From positions 18,805,018-18,869,017 of the forward strand of contig NC_133334.1 of NCBI RefSeq assembly GCF_042186555.1: 64,000 nucleotides of DNA. Reading direction: 5' to 3'. Both the position numbers and the translations under genes were made by a program. Positions 32,346 to 44,745 of this stretch are shown here, piece after piece. The first letter of the stretch is position 1; the number at the start of each line of letters is the position of its first letter. The notes beneath the pieces are model-generated. The model did no database searches and was not told the DNA's origin. It was given only the letters and a program-made list of their open reading frames with translations. The stretch is from Aquarana catesbeiana (taxonomy: Eukaryota; Chordata; Amphibia; Anura; Ranidae).

Positions 32346-32797
32346 GGCCAAAGGGCATCTGATCACCATAAATAAGAGAAGTACACAGTTGGTGGTGAGC
32401 TTGTTTTTGGGGCAAGTAGCTGTAGATCTATTGACCAATCCGAAAAAAAAAATGTGTACTGGTGGGGGAATAAATGTTCAACTGCTTTCAAAAAGAGGGC
32501 AAGATGGTACAAGTTTGAGAATGATTGATTGTTTGGTTTTAAACATCAGCTCAAGGTCGGATTGCCTCCAGACTGTTTGGACCTGCTTTACTTGGGGAAG
32601 GCATACTTTGCCTTTCTGAGTGGCTTAGCTAGATATTGCCATCTATGAAGCCAGTGCACCACTCAACGATCTATTGCATAGGGTCCAATATACAACTGCT
32701 GGAGGGGCAGATTACGCATTAGCAGGAGACTAACCAGTTCTGCAAAGGCAAAGCCTCACATTATGGACTGCCTTGATCAAGTGGTAGCTACCAGGAG
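32346..32797. other. Intron stretch, nothing recognised
   Basis: No repeat, gene or element end identified. Confidence 0.4.
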
Positions 32798-33308
32798 CAC
32801 TGGTCTCCAAACTATGGCCGGGGGGGTGGATGTGGCCCTTTGCTTGCCTGTATCTGGCCCTTGGGGCACTATTGCTCCCACTGGCACCAATGATGGGGCA
32901 CCATTCCTCCACTGACACCAATGAGGGGACACTATTCCTCCCATGAATCCCAATGATGGGGCACCATTCCTCCCACTGACACCAACAATGGGGCACTATT
33001 GCTCCAACTCACATCAATGATGGGGCACCACTTCTCCCACTGGCATCAACAATGGGGCACCATTTCTCCCAATGACACCAATGATGGGACACTATTCCTC
33101 CCACTGATACAAAAAATGGGGCACTATTCCTTCCACTGACACCAATGATGGGGCACTATTCCTCTCACTAGTACCATCAATGAGGCACTGTTCCTCCAAT
33201 GAAAATCACTGATGGGGCATTTTCTACTCCCACTGGCCTCAGTTTGGCCCCTCTAAAGCCTGAAGGACAGTAAAGTGGCCCTTTGCTTAGAAAGTTTGGA
33301 GACCCCTG
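32798..33308. mobile_element. hAT-like MITE with an internal 32-bp minisatellite
   Basis: The left end TGGTCTCCAAACTATGGCC and the right end AAGTTTGGAGACCCCTG are inverted repeats. Subterminal GTGGCCCTTTGCTT appears at both ends. The interior is about 11 copies of the 32-bp unit CCACTGACACCAATGATGGG plus GCACTATTCCTC, the reverse complement of the array at 23.5-24.0 kb. Flanking 8-mers ACCAGGAG and GCCTAGAG agree at only 5 of 8 positions. Confidence 0.8.
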
Positions 33309-34540
33309 GCCTAGAGAGTAACAATCCTATATAAAGAACTCTAGATAGAGAGAGCATGTCAAGATGGGAATATGCGAGCTGCTAACTTGGAGGTGACACC
33401 TCAGAGGCTATAATTCTTCACTTCTCAGGGATTTGCTGTGCAAACAGAGAGAGTAAAACCCCATAAATGCCCTCAATTACTAAGTAGTCGCTAAGAGTGT
33501 GGTCTACAATGTCCATTCTAAGATGTTCCTCTCATATGATGTTCATCAATTTTCCTCCGTTCTTTCTTCACAAAGCCATCTCTTCCATTCAGCAATTTAT
33601 GGCTCAGCATCTCAACTCATCCTATGTAATGTCATCAGGTTCAGATTGAAGTAATTGTGAATATTTAGAATAACCTTGTCAGTTTTAAAAAAAATTCCAA
33701 ATGCAAGGTCCCTATCATAGTTGGTATTATATTCCTCTCTATGGTGGCCAGTGTCTCCTACATCCATTTCATCACCACAGTCTTCATAAAACTCTTCAGA
33801 ATTCTACATTCCGGTAGTATAGTAGTTTGTCTCCTGCCAAGTGCTGTGATTCCATCCTCAGACCCTCCATTACTAAAAGAAGACTCGGCAATTACATTGG
33901 GGGTTAAAGACTTGGAACAAAAGCATGTGATGGAGAGTCAAGCTCTCTTCGCTCCTGGGAGTGTTGAACGCCGAAGAGTCTTTCAGAAGTTGAAGTGCTG
34001 GAACGAAGGAAGGTGTAAGACCCAGGCCATTAGAGAAGTGAGTACACCTCTTCTATTGATATTTCATCTGAATGCTTTTTAGCTGAAAGGGTTCCTTTAA
34101 CCACAGACCCACTAAAACCAGAAGGATCCACCAAATCCTATAAGATTTTTTTCCCAGTTTCGATAATAAGTAACATTAACATTTTTTTTTTTTTTTTGCT
34201 TTTGAAATATTTCAGATTTTAATAATTCCAACTACATCTGAAAAAAAACTTCAATATCTTCAATATTTTATATAAATGATAAAGTTCCCCGATATACATA
34301 TAATAAGTAGATTGAGACAAGTTCTTGGTCTCCAAAAAAAAAACACTTTTGAGCCTTTCAAAATGAAAACCTATCATTGTCGTGTCCAACTTAATCCACC
34401 AAACAAATGAATAAAATTCCACATTTTTATTTCAGAGACTTATTAAAAACTTGTCAGGGCCAAAAACCTGGTAATAGTATTGCTGTATAGAAAAATAAAT
34501 TGATACATGATATGATCTTCATAAAGAAGACTGTAATAGA
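33309..34540. other. Non-repetitive intron stretch
   Basis: Mixed composition with a T-run near 34181-34197. No gene, splice-bounded frame or transposon end recognised. Confidence 0.45.
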
Positions 34541-34559
34541 TGAACCCCCTAGTACCCCT

Positions 34560-37500
34560 GTTCACACCAGTGTCCTGTAATGTGAAGGGGGACTGAGGAC
34601 TCTGATGTGAAAGTGAGTGCAATACTAAGTACTCTGATGTGAAAGGAGGGGATCTGAAGACTTTGATGTTAAGGGGAAGGGAAGGGAACACTGAGGACTC
34701 TGATGTGGTGGGGGGAGGGAGAGCGGGGACTTTGATGTGATAGTGAGGTACTAAGTAATCTCATGTGAACGGGAGGGGGAACCAAGTACACTGATGTGAA
34801 AGGGGGACTTAGGACTGTGATGTATAGAGGGGGGACTGAGGACTCTGATGTGTAGGGGGACTGAGGACTCGGATATATAGAGGGGGGTGAGGACTCTGAT
34901 GTGAAGAGGGAGGCTGAAGACTCTGATGTGATAGTGAAATACTAAGTACACTGATGTGAAAGGGGGGGCTGAGGACTCTGATGTGAGGGGGGGTGAGAAT
35001 TCTGATGTGAGGGGGGGGTGAGGACTCTGATGTGAGGGGAGGGTGAGGACTCTGATGTGGGGGGGGGCTGAGGACTCTGAAGTGAAAGGGGGGGCTGAGG
35101 ATTCTGATGTGAAAGGGGAGCTGAGGACTCTGATGTGAAAGAGGGGCTGAGGACTCTGATCTGATGTGAAGGGTGCCTGAGGACTCTGATGTGAAGGGGG
35201 GCTGAGGACTCTGATGTAAAGGGGGGGATGAGGACTCTGATGTGAAAGAGGGGTTGAGGACTCTGATGTGAAGGGGGCTGAGGGGATGAGGACTCTGATG
35301 CGAGGGGAGGCTGAGGACTCTGACGTAAAGGGGGGCTGAGGACTCTGATGTGAAGGGGGTAGGGGGAGCTGGGACTCTGATGTGATAATGAGTGAAATAC
35401 TAAGGACTCTGATGTGAACGGGAGGGGGAACTAAGTACACTGATATGAAGGGAGACTGAGGACTCTGATGTGAAGGTAGGGGACTGAGGACTCTGATGTG
35501 AAGGTAGGGGGCTGAGGACCAGTGGTGCCCCCTCTCTCCAGGCCACCCCCCTATATGCAATGGATAGATGCATGCATAGCATGCATCTATCCACGCCCGC
35601 CACAGCCACCCCCTATTCATGTGTCCGGCCCCTTTCAGGACGCTGGGCGCCTGAATTACAGCGGCGGGTGTTTTGTTTTTTTTTAGCACCCGATTAGAGG
35701 AAGAGGCTCTAATAAGCTTCAAAATAGGTCAGGCTCGGGTCGCAGAGAGTGCAACCGGAGCCCGTCCAGGTGTGTTACAACAGCGAATAATTATTCGCTG
35801 TAGAAACTTTGATCCTAAATCCGGCCAAGCAGAAGCGCGCGTGAGACCCGTTTTCCGATCGGCCGAAAAGAAAAGACTTCCGATTGGCCATCAAGGAGGA
35901 GGGAGGAAACGGAAGCCGCTGCCGCTGTCATAACCCCTGGAGAGCAGGAGGCCGCCGGTGATGGGGTAAGTGCTACCGACCGACTGACTGACCTTGGCAT
36001 ACTGTTTGCCACCCCCCAAAAATAAATTCCACTGGCCGCCACTGCTGAGGACTCTGATGTGACGGTGGGTGGGGAAATGAGGACTCTGATGTGACGGGGT
36101 GGGGAAATGAGGACTCTGATGTAACAGGGGGTGGGGAAATGAGGACTCTGATGTGAGGGGGGAGACTGAGGACTCTGATGTGAGGGGGGGACTGTGGACT
36201 CTGATGTGGGGGGGGACTGAGGACTCTGATGTGAGGGGGGGACCGAGGACTCTAATGTAATGGGGGGTTAGGATTCTGATGTGAGGGGGGTGAGGACTTT
36301 GATGTGTGGGGGGTGAGGACTCTGATGTGAGGGGGGGACTAAGGACTCAAATGTGAGGGGGGTGAGGATTCTGATGTGAGGGGGTGAGGACTTTGATGTG
36401 AGGGGGGGTGGGGACTCTGATGTGAGGGGGGACTGAGGACTCTGATGTGAGGGGGGTGAGGACTCTGATGTGAGGCGGGGACTGAGGACTCTGATGTGAG
36501 GGAGGGGGTGAGGACTCTGATGTGAGGGGGGACTGAGGACTCTGATGTGAGGGGGGTGAGGACTCTGATGTGAGGGGGGGACCGAGGACTCTGATGTAAG
36601 GGAGGGGGTGAGGACTCTGATGTAAGGGGGGTGAGGACTCTGATGTGAGGGGGGATGGGGACACTGATGTGAGGGGGGTGAGGACTCTGATGTGAGGGGG
36701 GTGAGGACTCTGATGTGAGGGGGGACTGAGGACTCTGATCTGAGGGGGGGACTAAGGATTCTGATGTGAGGGGGGGGTGAGGATTCTGATGTGAGGGGGG
36801 GGTGAGGACTTTGATGTGAGGGGGGGGTGAGGACTCTGATGTGAGGGGGGGACTGAGGACTCTGATGTGAGGGGGGGACTAAGGACTCTAATGTGAGGGG
36901 GGTGAGGATTCTGATGTGAGGGGGTGAGGACTTTGATGTGAGGGGGGGTGAGGACTCTGATGTGAGGGGGGACTGAGGACTCTGATGTGAGGGGGGTGAG
37001 GACTCTGACGTGAGGGGACTGAGGACTCTGATGTGAGGGGGGTGAGGACTCTGATGTGAGGGGGGGACTGAGGACTCTGATGTGAGGGAGGGGGGGACTG
37101 AGGACTCTGATGTGAGGGAGGGGGGACTGAGGACTCTGATGTGAGGGAGGGGGTGAGGACTCTGATGTGAGGGGGGGATGGGGACTCTGATGTGAGGGGG
37201 GTGAGGACTCTGATGTGAGGGGGGGCTGAGGACTCTGATGTGAGGGGGGTGAGGACTCTGATGTGAGGGGGGGACTGAAGACTCTGATCTGAGGGGGGGA
37301 CTAAGGATTCTGATGTGAGGGGGTGAGGATTCTGATGTGAGGGGGGGGAGAACTTTGATGTGAGGGGGGGTGAGTACTCTGATGTGAGGGGGGGTGAGGA
37401 CTCTGATGTGAGGGAGGGGGTGAGGACTCTGATGTGAGGGAGGGGGTGAGGACTCTGATGTGAGGGAGGGGGTGAGGACTCTGATGTGAGGAGGGGTGAG

Positions 37501-40147
37501 GACTCTGATGTGAAGGGGGGGTGAGGACTCTGATGTGAAGGGGGGAGGTAAATGAGGATTCTGATGTGAAGGGGGGGTGAGGACTCTGATGTGAAGGGGG
37601 GGACTAAGGACTCTAATGTAATGGGGGGTTAGGATTCTGATGTGAGGGGGGTGAGGACTTTGATGTGTGGGGGGTGAGGACTCTGATGTGAGGGGGGGAC
37701 TAAGGACTCTAATGTGAGGGGGGTGAGGATTCTGATGTGAGGGGGTGAGGACTTTGATGTGAGGGGGGGTGGGGACTCTGATGTGAGGGGGGACTGAGGA
37801 CTCTGATGTGAGGGGGGTGAGGACTCTGATGTGAGGCGGGGACTGAGGACTCTGATGTGAGGGAGGGGGTGAGGACTCTGATGTGAGGGGGGACTGAGGA
37901 CTCTGATGTGAGGGGGGTGAGGACTCTGATGTGAGGGGGGGACCGAGGACTCTGATGTGAGGGAGGGGGTGAGGACTCTGATGTAAGGGGGGTGAGGACT
38001 CTGATGTGAGGGGGGATGGGGACACTGATGTGAGGGGGGTGAGGACTCTGATGTGAGGGGGGTGAGGACTCTGATGTGAGGGGGGACTGAGGACTCTGAT
38101 CTGAGGGGGGGACTAAGGATTCTGATGTGAGGGGGGGTGAGGATTCTGATGTGAGGGGGGGTGAGGACTTTGATGTGAGGGGGGGTGAGGACTCTGATGT
38201 GAGGGGGGGACTGAGGACTCTGATGTGAGGGGGGGACTAAGGACTCTAATGTGAGGGGGGTGAGGATTCTGATGTGAGGGGGTGAGGACTTTGATGTGAG
38301 GGGGGGTGAGGACTCTGATGTGAGGGGGGACTGAGGACTCTGATGTGAGGGGGGTGAGGACTCTGACGTGAGGGGACTGAGGACTCTGATGTGAGGGGGG
38401 TGAGGACTCTGATGTGAGGGGGGGACTGAGGACTCTGATGTGAGGGAGGGGGGGACTGAGGACTCTGATGTGAGGGAGGGGGGACTGAGGACTCTGATGT
38501 GAGGGAGGGGGTGAGGACTCTGATGTGAGGGGGGGATGGGGACTCTGATGTGAGGGGGGTGAGGACTCTGATGTGAGGGGGGGCTGAGGACTCTGATGTG
38601 AGGGGGGTGAGGACTCTGATGTGAGGGGGGGACTGAAGACTCTGATCTGAGGGGGGGACTAAGGATTCTGATGTGAGGGGGTGAGGATTCTGATGTGAGG
38701 GGGGGGAGAACTTTGATGTGAGGGGGGGTGAGTACTCTGATGTGAGGGGGGGTGAGGACTCTGATGTGAGGGAGGGGGTGAGGACTCTGATGTGAGGGAG
38801 GGGGTGAGGACTCTGATGTGAGGGAGGGGGTGAGGACTCTGATGTGAGGGGGGGTGAGGACTCTGATGTGAAGGGGGGGTGAGGACTCTGATGTGAAGGG
38901 GGGAGGTAAATGAGGACTCTGATGTGAAGGGGGGGTGAGGACTCTGATGTGAAGGGGGGAGGTAAATGAGGACTCTGATGTGAAGGGGGGGTGAGGACTC
39001 TGATGTGAAGGGGGAGGTAAATGAGGACTCTGGTGTGAAGGGGGGGTGAGGACTCTGATGTGAGGGGGGTGGGGATTCTGATGGGGGGGTGAGGACTCTG
39101 ATGTGGGGGGAACTCTGATGTGAGGGGGGTGAGGACTCTGATGTGAGGGGGGGGCTGAGGACTCTGATGTGAGGGGGGTGAGGACTCTGATGTGAGGGGG
39201 GGACTGAAGACTCTGATCTGAGGGGGGGACTAAGGATTCTGATGTGAGGGGGTGAGGATTCTGATGTGAGGGGGGGGAGAACTTTGATGTGAGGGGGGGT
39301 GAGTACTCTGATGTGAGGGGGGGTGAGGACTCTGATGTGAGGGAGGGGGTGAGGACTCTGATGTGAGGGAGGGGGTGAGGACTCTGATGTGAGGGAGGGG
39401 GTGAGGACTCTGATGTGAGGGAGGGGGTGAGGACTCTGATGTGAGGAGGGGTGAGGACTCTGATGTGAAGGGGGGGTGAGGACTCTGATGTGAAGGGGGG
39501 AGGTAAATGAGGACTCTGATGTGAAGGGGGGGTGAGGACTCTGATGTGAAGGGGGGAGGTAAATGAGGACTCTGATGTGAAGGGGGGGTGAGGACTCTGA
39601 TGTGAAGGGGGAGGTAAATGAGGACTCTGGTGTGAAGGGGGGGTGAGGACTCTGATGTGAGGGGGGTGGGGATTCTGATGGGGGGGTGAGGACTCTGATG
39701 TGGGGGGGAACTCTGATGTGAAGGGGGTGAGGACTCTGATGTGAAGGGGGGGTGAGGACTCTGATGTGAAGGGGGGGTGAGGACTCTGATGTGAAGGGGG
39801 GGTGAGGACTCTGATGTGAAGAGGGGGTGAGGACTCTGATGTGAAGGGGGGGTGAGGAATCTGATGTGAAGGGGGGTGAGGACTCTGATGTGAAGGGGGG
39901 GTGAGGACTCTGATGTGAAGGGGGGTGAGGACTCTGATGTGAAGGGGGGGTGAGGACTCTGATGTGAAGGGGGGGTGAGGACTCTGATGTGAAGAGGGGG
40001 TGAGGACTCTGATGTGAAGGGGGGGTGAGGAATCTGATGTGAAGGGGGGTGAGGACTCTGATGTGAAGGGGGGGTGAGGACTCTGATGTGAAGGGGGGGT
40101 GAGGACTCTGATGTGAAGGGGGGTGAGGACTCTGATGTGAAGGGGGA
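34560..40147. repeat. G-rich minisatellite, unit about 20-23 bp, roughly 5 kb
   Basis: The unit is GAGGACTCTGATGTGA followed by 4-8 G. It fills the region except for one hAT insertion (35520-36044). The left part (to 35.5 kb) is more diverged and the right part highly homogeneous. A 1361-bp higher-order copy is visible: TCTAATGTAATGGGGGG at 36251 recurs at 37612, and GGGGATGGGGACACTGATG at about 36651 recurs at about 38011. A further partial copy with offset about 570 bp starts near 39113. Long Pro/Ser/His-rich reverse-strand frames (up to 585 residues) are translation of the array. Confidence 0.95.
35520..36044. mobile_element. hAT-type element (525 bp) inside the G-rich array
   Basis: CTGAGGAC at 35512-35519 repeats at 36045-36052, and both copies belong to the minisatellite unit. 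Ends are CAGTGGTGCCCCC and GGCCGCCACTG. It contains GCATGCATAGCATGC and a CCGATTGGCCATCAAGG block. The insertion dates from after the left part of the array had formed. Confidence 0.9.
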
Positions 40148-40154
40148 TTGCCTC

Positions 40155-40440
40155 AAGATTTTATTATTATTATTCGGGATTTATATAGCGCCGACAGTTT
40201 ACGCTTTACAACATTCAGGCAGACAGTACAATTACAATACAATTCAATACAGGAGGAATCGGAGAGCCCTGATCATTAGAGCTTACAATCTAGGAGGGAG
40301 GGTCAAGTTATACAGAAGGGTAATAGCTGTGGGGGAGGAGCTAATGGAGAAAATAGCGCGGTTGTTAGGTGGAGGGAGGATAGGCTTCTCTGAAGAGGAA
40401 AGTTTTCAGGGATCGCTAACATTTTGCACATTTCCAGTGG
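40155..40440 (+). repeat. Dispersed repeat with TATTTATATAGCGCC motif
   Basis: TTATTATTATTATTCGGGAT, then TTATATAGCGCCGACAGTTT, GCTTTACAACATTCAGGC and GAGCTTACAATCTAGGAGGG form a block that I recall as frequent in amphibian genomes, probably a LINE or SINE 3' end. The microsatellite-like TTATTA start would be its tail, implying minus orientation. Clade not certain. Confidence 0.55.
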
Positions 40441-41545
40441 TTGCCAATAATAAAAAAAAGTAAAAGTAAAAAAAATAAAATAAAGATTCAGCCGGGATAA
40501 ATGAAGATTTAACCCTTGTAGTTCTGGGGTAGTTTTGACCTTTCCCCCGGAGTCCTCCTTTAATGATGGCTCTTGGGGGGGGACCTCCTGGCTCCAATCA
40601 CATGGAAAGTCCTTTTTGGGATGTTTTTTCCCCTTTTCATTGCGCGGTTCCGGCGGCTCGGCTGATCTTCGCTCGGCTGTACGGTGACAGGCGGAACTTC
40701 CGTGTGCAGATTGTGAATTGTCAGTTTTACTGTTAATTAGAGTTTTTATACGGCTCCCGCGCCTCCTCTACACATCCGTATACGTCTGTCGCCGGCACAA
40801 GACTCTCTTTAGTTTTTTTATTTATTGTTCCTGTAGCGGAGAATCCTGTGACCGTCCCGTCGCTGTGCTGAGCGATTAAAAAAAAAAAAAGGTTCACCGG
40901 AGTCTCTCCACTACCAATCACAAATCAGAGGGACCATTTCTTATATCACTGAAGCTTCATTCCAACTATAGACATTGCTGTGTGTTTTATGTGAATTACA
41001 GTCGATTTTGATTGGTCCGTGCGTCATCATTTCCACCTTTTTTTTTTTTCATCCTTTACATCTCAATGCCGCTGATCTCCTGCATCCTCTTTGTAGCCAC
41101 TTCCTATCTACATGCACTCCTGCATGGCATTCCCCAGTGGGCCGTGTCTGTGCCATGTGTTCTAAAAGGTCTTGTAGTGCTCGGGGGTCTTCATTAGAAG
41201 CTGGGGTGACAACACAGAAGCACAATTGGGAGAGAGCGTTGTCACCCTCACCGGGGATTATTTTAATGAAAGGCAAAGCAACGTACTGAGAAGCCTTGTT
41301 TCCGGGTTTAGGGTACGTGCAAACGTGCCCGCCCACCGATGTCCCCCCCCCCCCCCCCGCGCGGTGACTGTACACAGCGGGAGTCTGTCAGCAGGTCCCG
41401 GCCGATGATTTATGGCTGTGTCCAATCACAGCCCAGAGCCCTGTGTTGATAATCAGAGGGAACAATCTCTCTGTTTCTTCTCCCTGCAAAGCCTATGATA
41501 AGAAACACTGAGATCTTTATTAAAAAGGAGCACACGTTGCACATA
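40441..41545. other. Intron stretch, mostly non-repetitive
   Basis: The segment 40620-40860 is GC- and CpG-rich for this window, with GTTCCGGCGGCTCGGCTGAT and GTTAATTAGAG. A short repeat at 41050-41150 (TGCCGCTGATCTCCTGCATC) is shared with 26587-26660 and, in reverse, with 54340-54420. C-run near 41343-41358. No gene seen. Confidence 0.45.
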
Positions 41546-41549
41546 GTTA

Positions 41550-42490
41550 GGAACATATTTAATCCCTTGATCGCCCCGAGATGTTAACCCCTTCCCAGCC
41601 AGTGTCGTTAGTACAGTGACAGTGTACAATGGCGTCCCTAGGGGGGGGCAGAGGGGGCCCTGACCCCTCCCAACATTATGCTGTGCCCCCCATTAAAAAA
41701 AATTATTTTTTTTTACAAAAAGGCAATGTCTAAGAGGGAGAGCGTCCCCAGTCAGCTCCTGTGCATGATTCCTCCCCCCTCCCTCTGCTCGCTGACGCTG
41801 CATAATGCGAGCACTCACACAACCATGGCCGCCCGATCTGCATTGGCAGGGAGAAGAGCGAGTTGCAGGAAGGACTCCACCAGGACTCTCAGTTACTGAA
41901 AAAACAGACTGATTTCTCCCATCCTTAGGACAGGAGAACCAGCCTGTCAATTCCAAGAGATGCCAGACCAGCGCTGTCAATAGCAGGGGCAGGACAGCAA
42001 GAGGAGGCTGGGGAACCCCACAGTGACAGAACACCAGGGCCCGGAGGCAAGACAACCTTTGCAACCCTGATAGTTCTCCCACTGCTTTGGACCCTTATAT
42101 TTTCTTGGTATGCTGGTGAAATATATCTCTTGTTTTCTGCCAGTCTGGGGGGCCCAATACAGTAGGAAGGGAGCTCACTGCAGAACATGTGAAAGGGCCC
42201 ATTGTGGGATCGTAGTAAAGAGCCCCAGGAGATATATATATATTTAATTGCATTTTATAGTTGCCCCCCCCTACTTTTGTCCCTGTCCCCCCATGTGCCC
42301 CCCCCCTAAATATGAAAGCTGGAGACGCCACTGACAGTGTACAGTATTGCCACTGATCACTGTATTAATGTCACTGGTGATGTCAGTGGCAGTTAGTCAG
42401 TTCCCCTCAGCAATCAGTTAGTGTCAGATTGGCCGCTGCACTATCAGTCCCATTATAAGTCGCTGATCACCACCATTAGTAGTATAACAT
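41550..42490. mobile_element. TTAA-family fragment split by a hAT element
   Basis: TTAATCCCTTGATCGCCCCG and GTTAACCCCTTCCCAGCCAG on the left continue as GTACAGTATTGCCACTGATC and CCCATTATAAGTCGCTGATC on the right of the 707-bp insertion. This matches part of the element at 21.5-22 kb. Confidence 0.75.
41627..42333. mobile_element. hAT-type element (707 bp) with 8-bp target duplication
   Basis: ACAGTGTA at 41619-41626 repeats at 42334-42341. Ends are CAATGGCGTCCCTAG and CTGGAGACGCCACTG. C-rich and T-rich interior without a transposase frame, so non-autonomous. Confidence 0.9.
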
Positions 42491-42508
42491 TTAAAAAAAA
42501 ATACAGTA

Positions 42509-43190
42509 TATACAGTGCCTTGAAAAAGTATTCATACCCCTTGAAATGTTCCACATTTTGTCATGCTACAACCAAAAACGTAAATGTATTTTATTGGGAT
42601 TTTATGTGATGGACCAACACATAATTGTGAAGTAGAAGGAAAATTATAAATGATACAAATAAATATGTGAAAAGTGTGTGTGGGGGGGGCATTTGTATTC
42701 AGCCCCCTTTACTCTGATACCCCTAACTCAAATCTAGTAGAACCAATTGCCTTCAGAAGTCACCTAATTAGTGAATGAAGTCCACCTGTGTGTCATTTAA
42801 TCTCAGTATAAATACAGCTGTTCTGTGAAGCCCTCAGAGGTTTGTTAGAGAACCTTAGTGAACAAACAGCAGCATGAAGGCCAAGGAACACACCAGACAG
42901 GTCAGGGATAAAGTTGTGGAGAAGTATAAAGCAGGGTTAGGTTATAAAATATCCAAGCTTTGAACATCTCACGGAGGTCTGTTCAATCATCATCTGAAAA
43001 TGGAAAGGAGTATGGCACAACTGCAAACCTACCAAGACATGGCCGTCCACCTAAACTGACAGGCCGGGCAAGGAGAACATTCATCAGAGAAGAGCCAAGA
43101 GGGTCCATGGTAACTCTGGAGGAGCTGCAGAGATCCACAGCTCAGGTGGGAGAATCTGTCCACAGGACAACTATTAGTCGTGCTGCATTA
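42509..43190 (+). mobile_element. 5' half of a Tc1-type transposon
   Basis: It begins TACAGTGCCTTGAAAAAGTA and GTATTCATACCCCTTGAAAT, a Tc1-family left end. A TATA box CAGTATAAATACAGC lies at about 42805. The transposase starts at ATG 42874 with MKAKEHTRQVRDKVVEKYKA and, after a stop near 42960 and frame changes, continues with GKEYGTTANLPRHGRPPKLT and VTLEELQRSTAQVGESVHRT, the DNA-binding half. Sequence stops matching at about 43190 where an AT-rich foldback begins, so the catalytic half is lost. Confidence 0.88.
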
Positions 43191-43199
43191 ATGGTTTCA

Positions 43200-43757
43200 T
43201 TCTGAATTCGTTTAACAAATTTCGACAAACTTGTCAATTCGGAATATTCAAATTAAGGAAAACCAGTTTGACAAATGTTTCTGAATATTTGTAAGTTAAA
43301 AAATTCAGAAAATCAGAAACTTGAAAATCCAAAAATAATGAATTAATAACTAACTATTAAATTCTAGGTATTGGAATTTCCTTTCAAATTTGGCTGTTAG
43401 TGAATGTAATGAATACGAATTATCCGAAATAACGAATCCCGCATCTAAACAAATGGAACGGAACAAATTAAATAAAATAAATAAAATAATAAAAAATAAA
43501 ATAAATAATAATAATATCTTTTTATTATTAATTATTCATTATGTTCCATTTGTTTAGATGCGGCATTCTTTACTACAGATAAATTCGTATTTGTTACATT
43601 CACTGACAGCTAAATTTGAAAGGAAATTCCATAACCTATAATTTAATCGTTAGTTATTCTTTCAAATTTTCGTATTTTCAAATTTCCGAATTACGATCAT
43701 AACGGCTTACCCGAGAAACGAAAAAAAAAAAAATTTGGCAGTGCACATGTCTAGTGA
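43200..43757. repeat. AT-rich foldback element, copy 1
   Basis: The left arm (about 43350-43475) contains TTCAAATTTGGCTGTTAGTG and GCATCTAAACAAATGGAACG; the right arm (about 43525-43680) is its reverse complement. It ends GGCAGTGCACATGTCTAG. The stem is shared with copies at 44.06-44.63 and 52.5-53.15 kb. Confidence 0.85.
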
Positions 43758-44059
43758 TCTCCCTCCATCAAGTGTGGCTGCAGCCATTTTAACTGTGGGC
43801 AGCTGAAGCGGCTGCCTGTTCACTTCCTGGATTTACACAGACATGCAGAGGCTCACCTCCAGCTCTGCAGCTCTCACTGCCCTCTTATGACTCACCCCCC
43901 TCCCTTCTTGGCAAACTCTCAGGAGAGTGGGAGAGTGAGCTGTGTATGATGTCATAAGCCTAGGACTAATGATCAGACAAGAAACAGGAAGTGGGCTGTA
44001 TAAGGAATTTACTGGCACAAAAGGTGTTTTTTTTTTTTTTTTTTTCAGTTTTTCAGGTT

Positions 44060-44627
44060 ATTTGCTATAATCACAATTTGTAAGTATTGAAAATAAGAAA
44101 ATCTCAAAATTTGAAAGAATAACTAACCAATAATAACCAACTATTAAATTATAGGTATTGGAATTTCCTTTCAAATTTGGCTGTTAGTGAACGTAACGAA
44201 TACAAATTTATCCGAAGTTACGAATTATCCAAAATAACGAATGCCGCATCTAAACAAATAGAACGGAACAAATTAATAATAATAAAAAGTTTTTATTATT
44301 ATTATTGTTATTTATTATTATTAATTTGTTCCATTCGTTTAGATGCGGCATTCGTTATTTCGGATAATTCGTAACTTCGGATAAATTCGTATTCGTTAGG
44401 TTCACTAACAGTCAAATTTGAAAGGAAATTCCAATACCTAGAATTTAATAGTTAGTAATAATTAAGTTATTATTAGTTATTATTTCAAATTTTCTAATTT
44501 TCAAATTTCCGAATTTCCGAATTTTTGAAAAAAAATTGTTAATTGGGTTTTCGTTTTGGATATTTCCGAATTACCGAATTTCTCAAATTGAATTTGGAAG
44601 GAAACGAATTGCACATGTCTAGTAGAT
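44060..44627. repeat. AT-rich foldback element, copy 2
   Basis: Arms about 44120-44275 and 44310-44460 pair around AATAATAATAAAAAG. It ends GAATTGCACATGTCTAGTAG. Almost the same stem as copy 1. Confidence 0.88.
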
Positions 44628-44745
44628 GACTACAACACACAGGTGTGATGGACCCGTATTACTTATAGTGAATCCATCTGCTACAATCTATCATTTCAGC
44701 TTGTGGTTCACTTTAGGACTAGCAGGTTTTTACACTCCAATGCCA

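Noticed and set aside
34751..35722. Reverse-strand open frame of 323 codons crossing into the hAT element
   Set aside because: Minisatellite translation; it ends in transposon sequence.
36268..38025. Reverse-strand open frame of 585 codons, Pro/Ser/His-rich
   Set aside because: It is the translation of the G-rich minisatellite unit; there is no promoter or splice context and identical peptide repeats appear in other frames of the array.
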